Source of the DNA: Bacteroidota bacterium
GTDB taxonomy: Bacteria > Bacteroidota > Bacteroidia > Flavobacteriales > Weeksellaceae
Assembly: GCA_023433225.1 (NCBI GenBank)
Contig: JAEZDQ010000017.1
Coordinates: forward strand, 1-5,280
DNA: 5,280 bases
Reading direction: 5' to 3'
The notes under the pieces are model-generated. The model saw only the letters and a program-made list of their open reading frames with translations, made no database searches and was not told the DNA's origin. The translations under genes and the position numbers were made by a program. Positions 5,278-5,280 of this stretch are shown one piece after another (within the stretch, counting starts at the first letter, position 1; each line of letters opens with the position of its first letter).

Positions 5278-5280
5278 GGG

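Overview
The window looks like chromosomal DNA of a Bacteroidota bacterium, probably a flavobacterium. The reasons are the moderate to low GC, A-rich translation starts without clear Shine-Dalgarno sequences, a TAnnTTTG-type promoter motif, an OmpA-family protein with a Lys/Asn/Ser-rich linker, and a lipoprotein carrying a Lys/Asp/Glu stretch just after its lipid-anchoring cysteine. The species cannot be named from this sequence alone.

Left part (1-2270, all minus strand): three exported-protein genes are packed as one operon read right to left. First is a 439-residue OmpA-family protein (signal peptide, Lys/Asn/Ser linker, LamG-like beta-sandwich, C-terminal peptidoglycan-binding OmpA domain). 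Then, 2 nt later, comes a 215-residue lipoprotein of unknown function. Then, 8 nt later, comes the first 97 codons of another secreted protein that runs off the left edge. Together they look like a cell-envelope module: a peptidoglycan-tethered protein with a possible ligand-binding domain plus two small exported partners of unknown role.

Middle (2271-2513): a 243-bp divergent intergenic region with no gene. It holds four copies of a TCAGGG/CCCTGA hexamer, two of which form a small perfect hairpin, and a TAnnTTTG motif immediately before the rightward operon.

Right part (2514-5277, all plus strand): three nucleotide-sugar genes for a surface polysaccharide. The first encodes an FnlA/WbjB/CapE-type UDP-GlcNAc 4,6-dehydratase/5-epimerase and the last an FnlB/WbjC/CapF-type bifunctional reductase-cupin. 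These are the first two steps from UDP-GlcNAc to UDP-N-acetyl-L-fucosamine; the third enzyme (FnlC/WbjD/CapG, a 2-epimerase) would be expected just past the right edge. Between them sits a 133-residue FdtA/WxcM-type cupin with no obvious role in the textbook pathway. The two gaps flanking it contain unusual intergenic structure: a hairpin with a T-tract on the minus strand, a 19-bp direct repeat at exactly 40-bp spacing, and a degenerate array of GCG-centred units. Sampled GC varies strongly along this cluster, from roughly 30% to 55%, suggesting mosaic ancestry.

No RNA gene, CRISPR array, transposase or attachment site was seen. No clearly new system is evident; the best candidates for follow-up are the extra cupin gene, the OmpA/lipoprotein/secreted-protein operon and the intergenic repeats.
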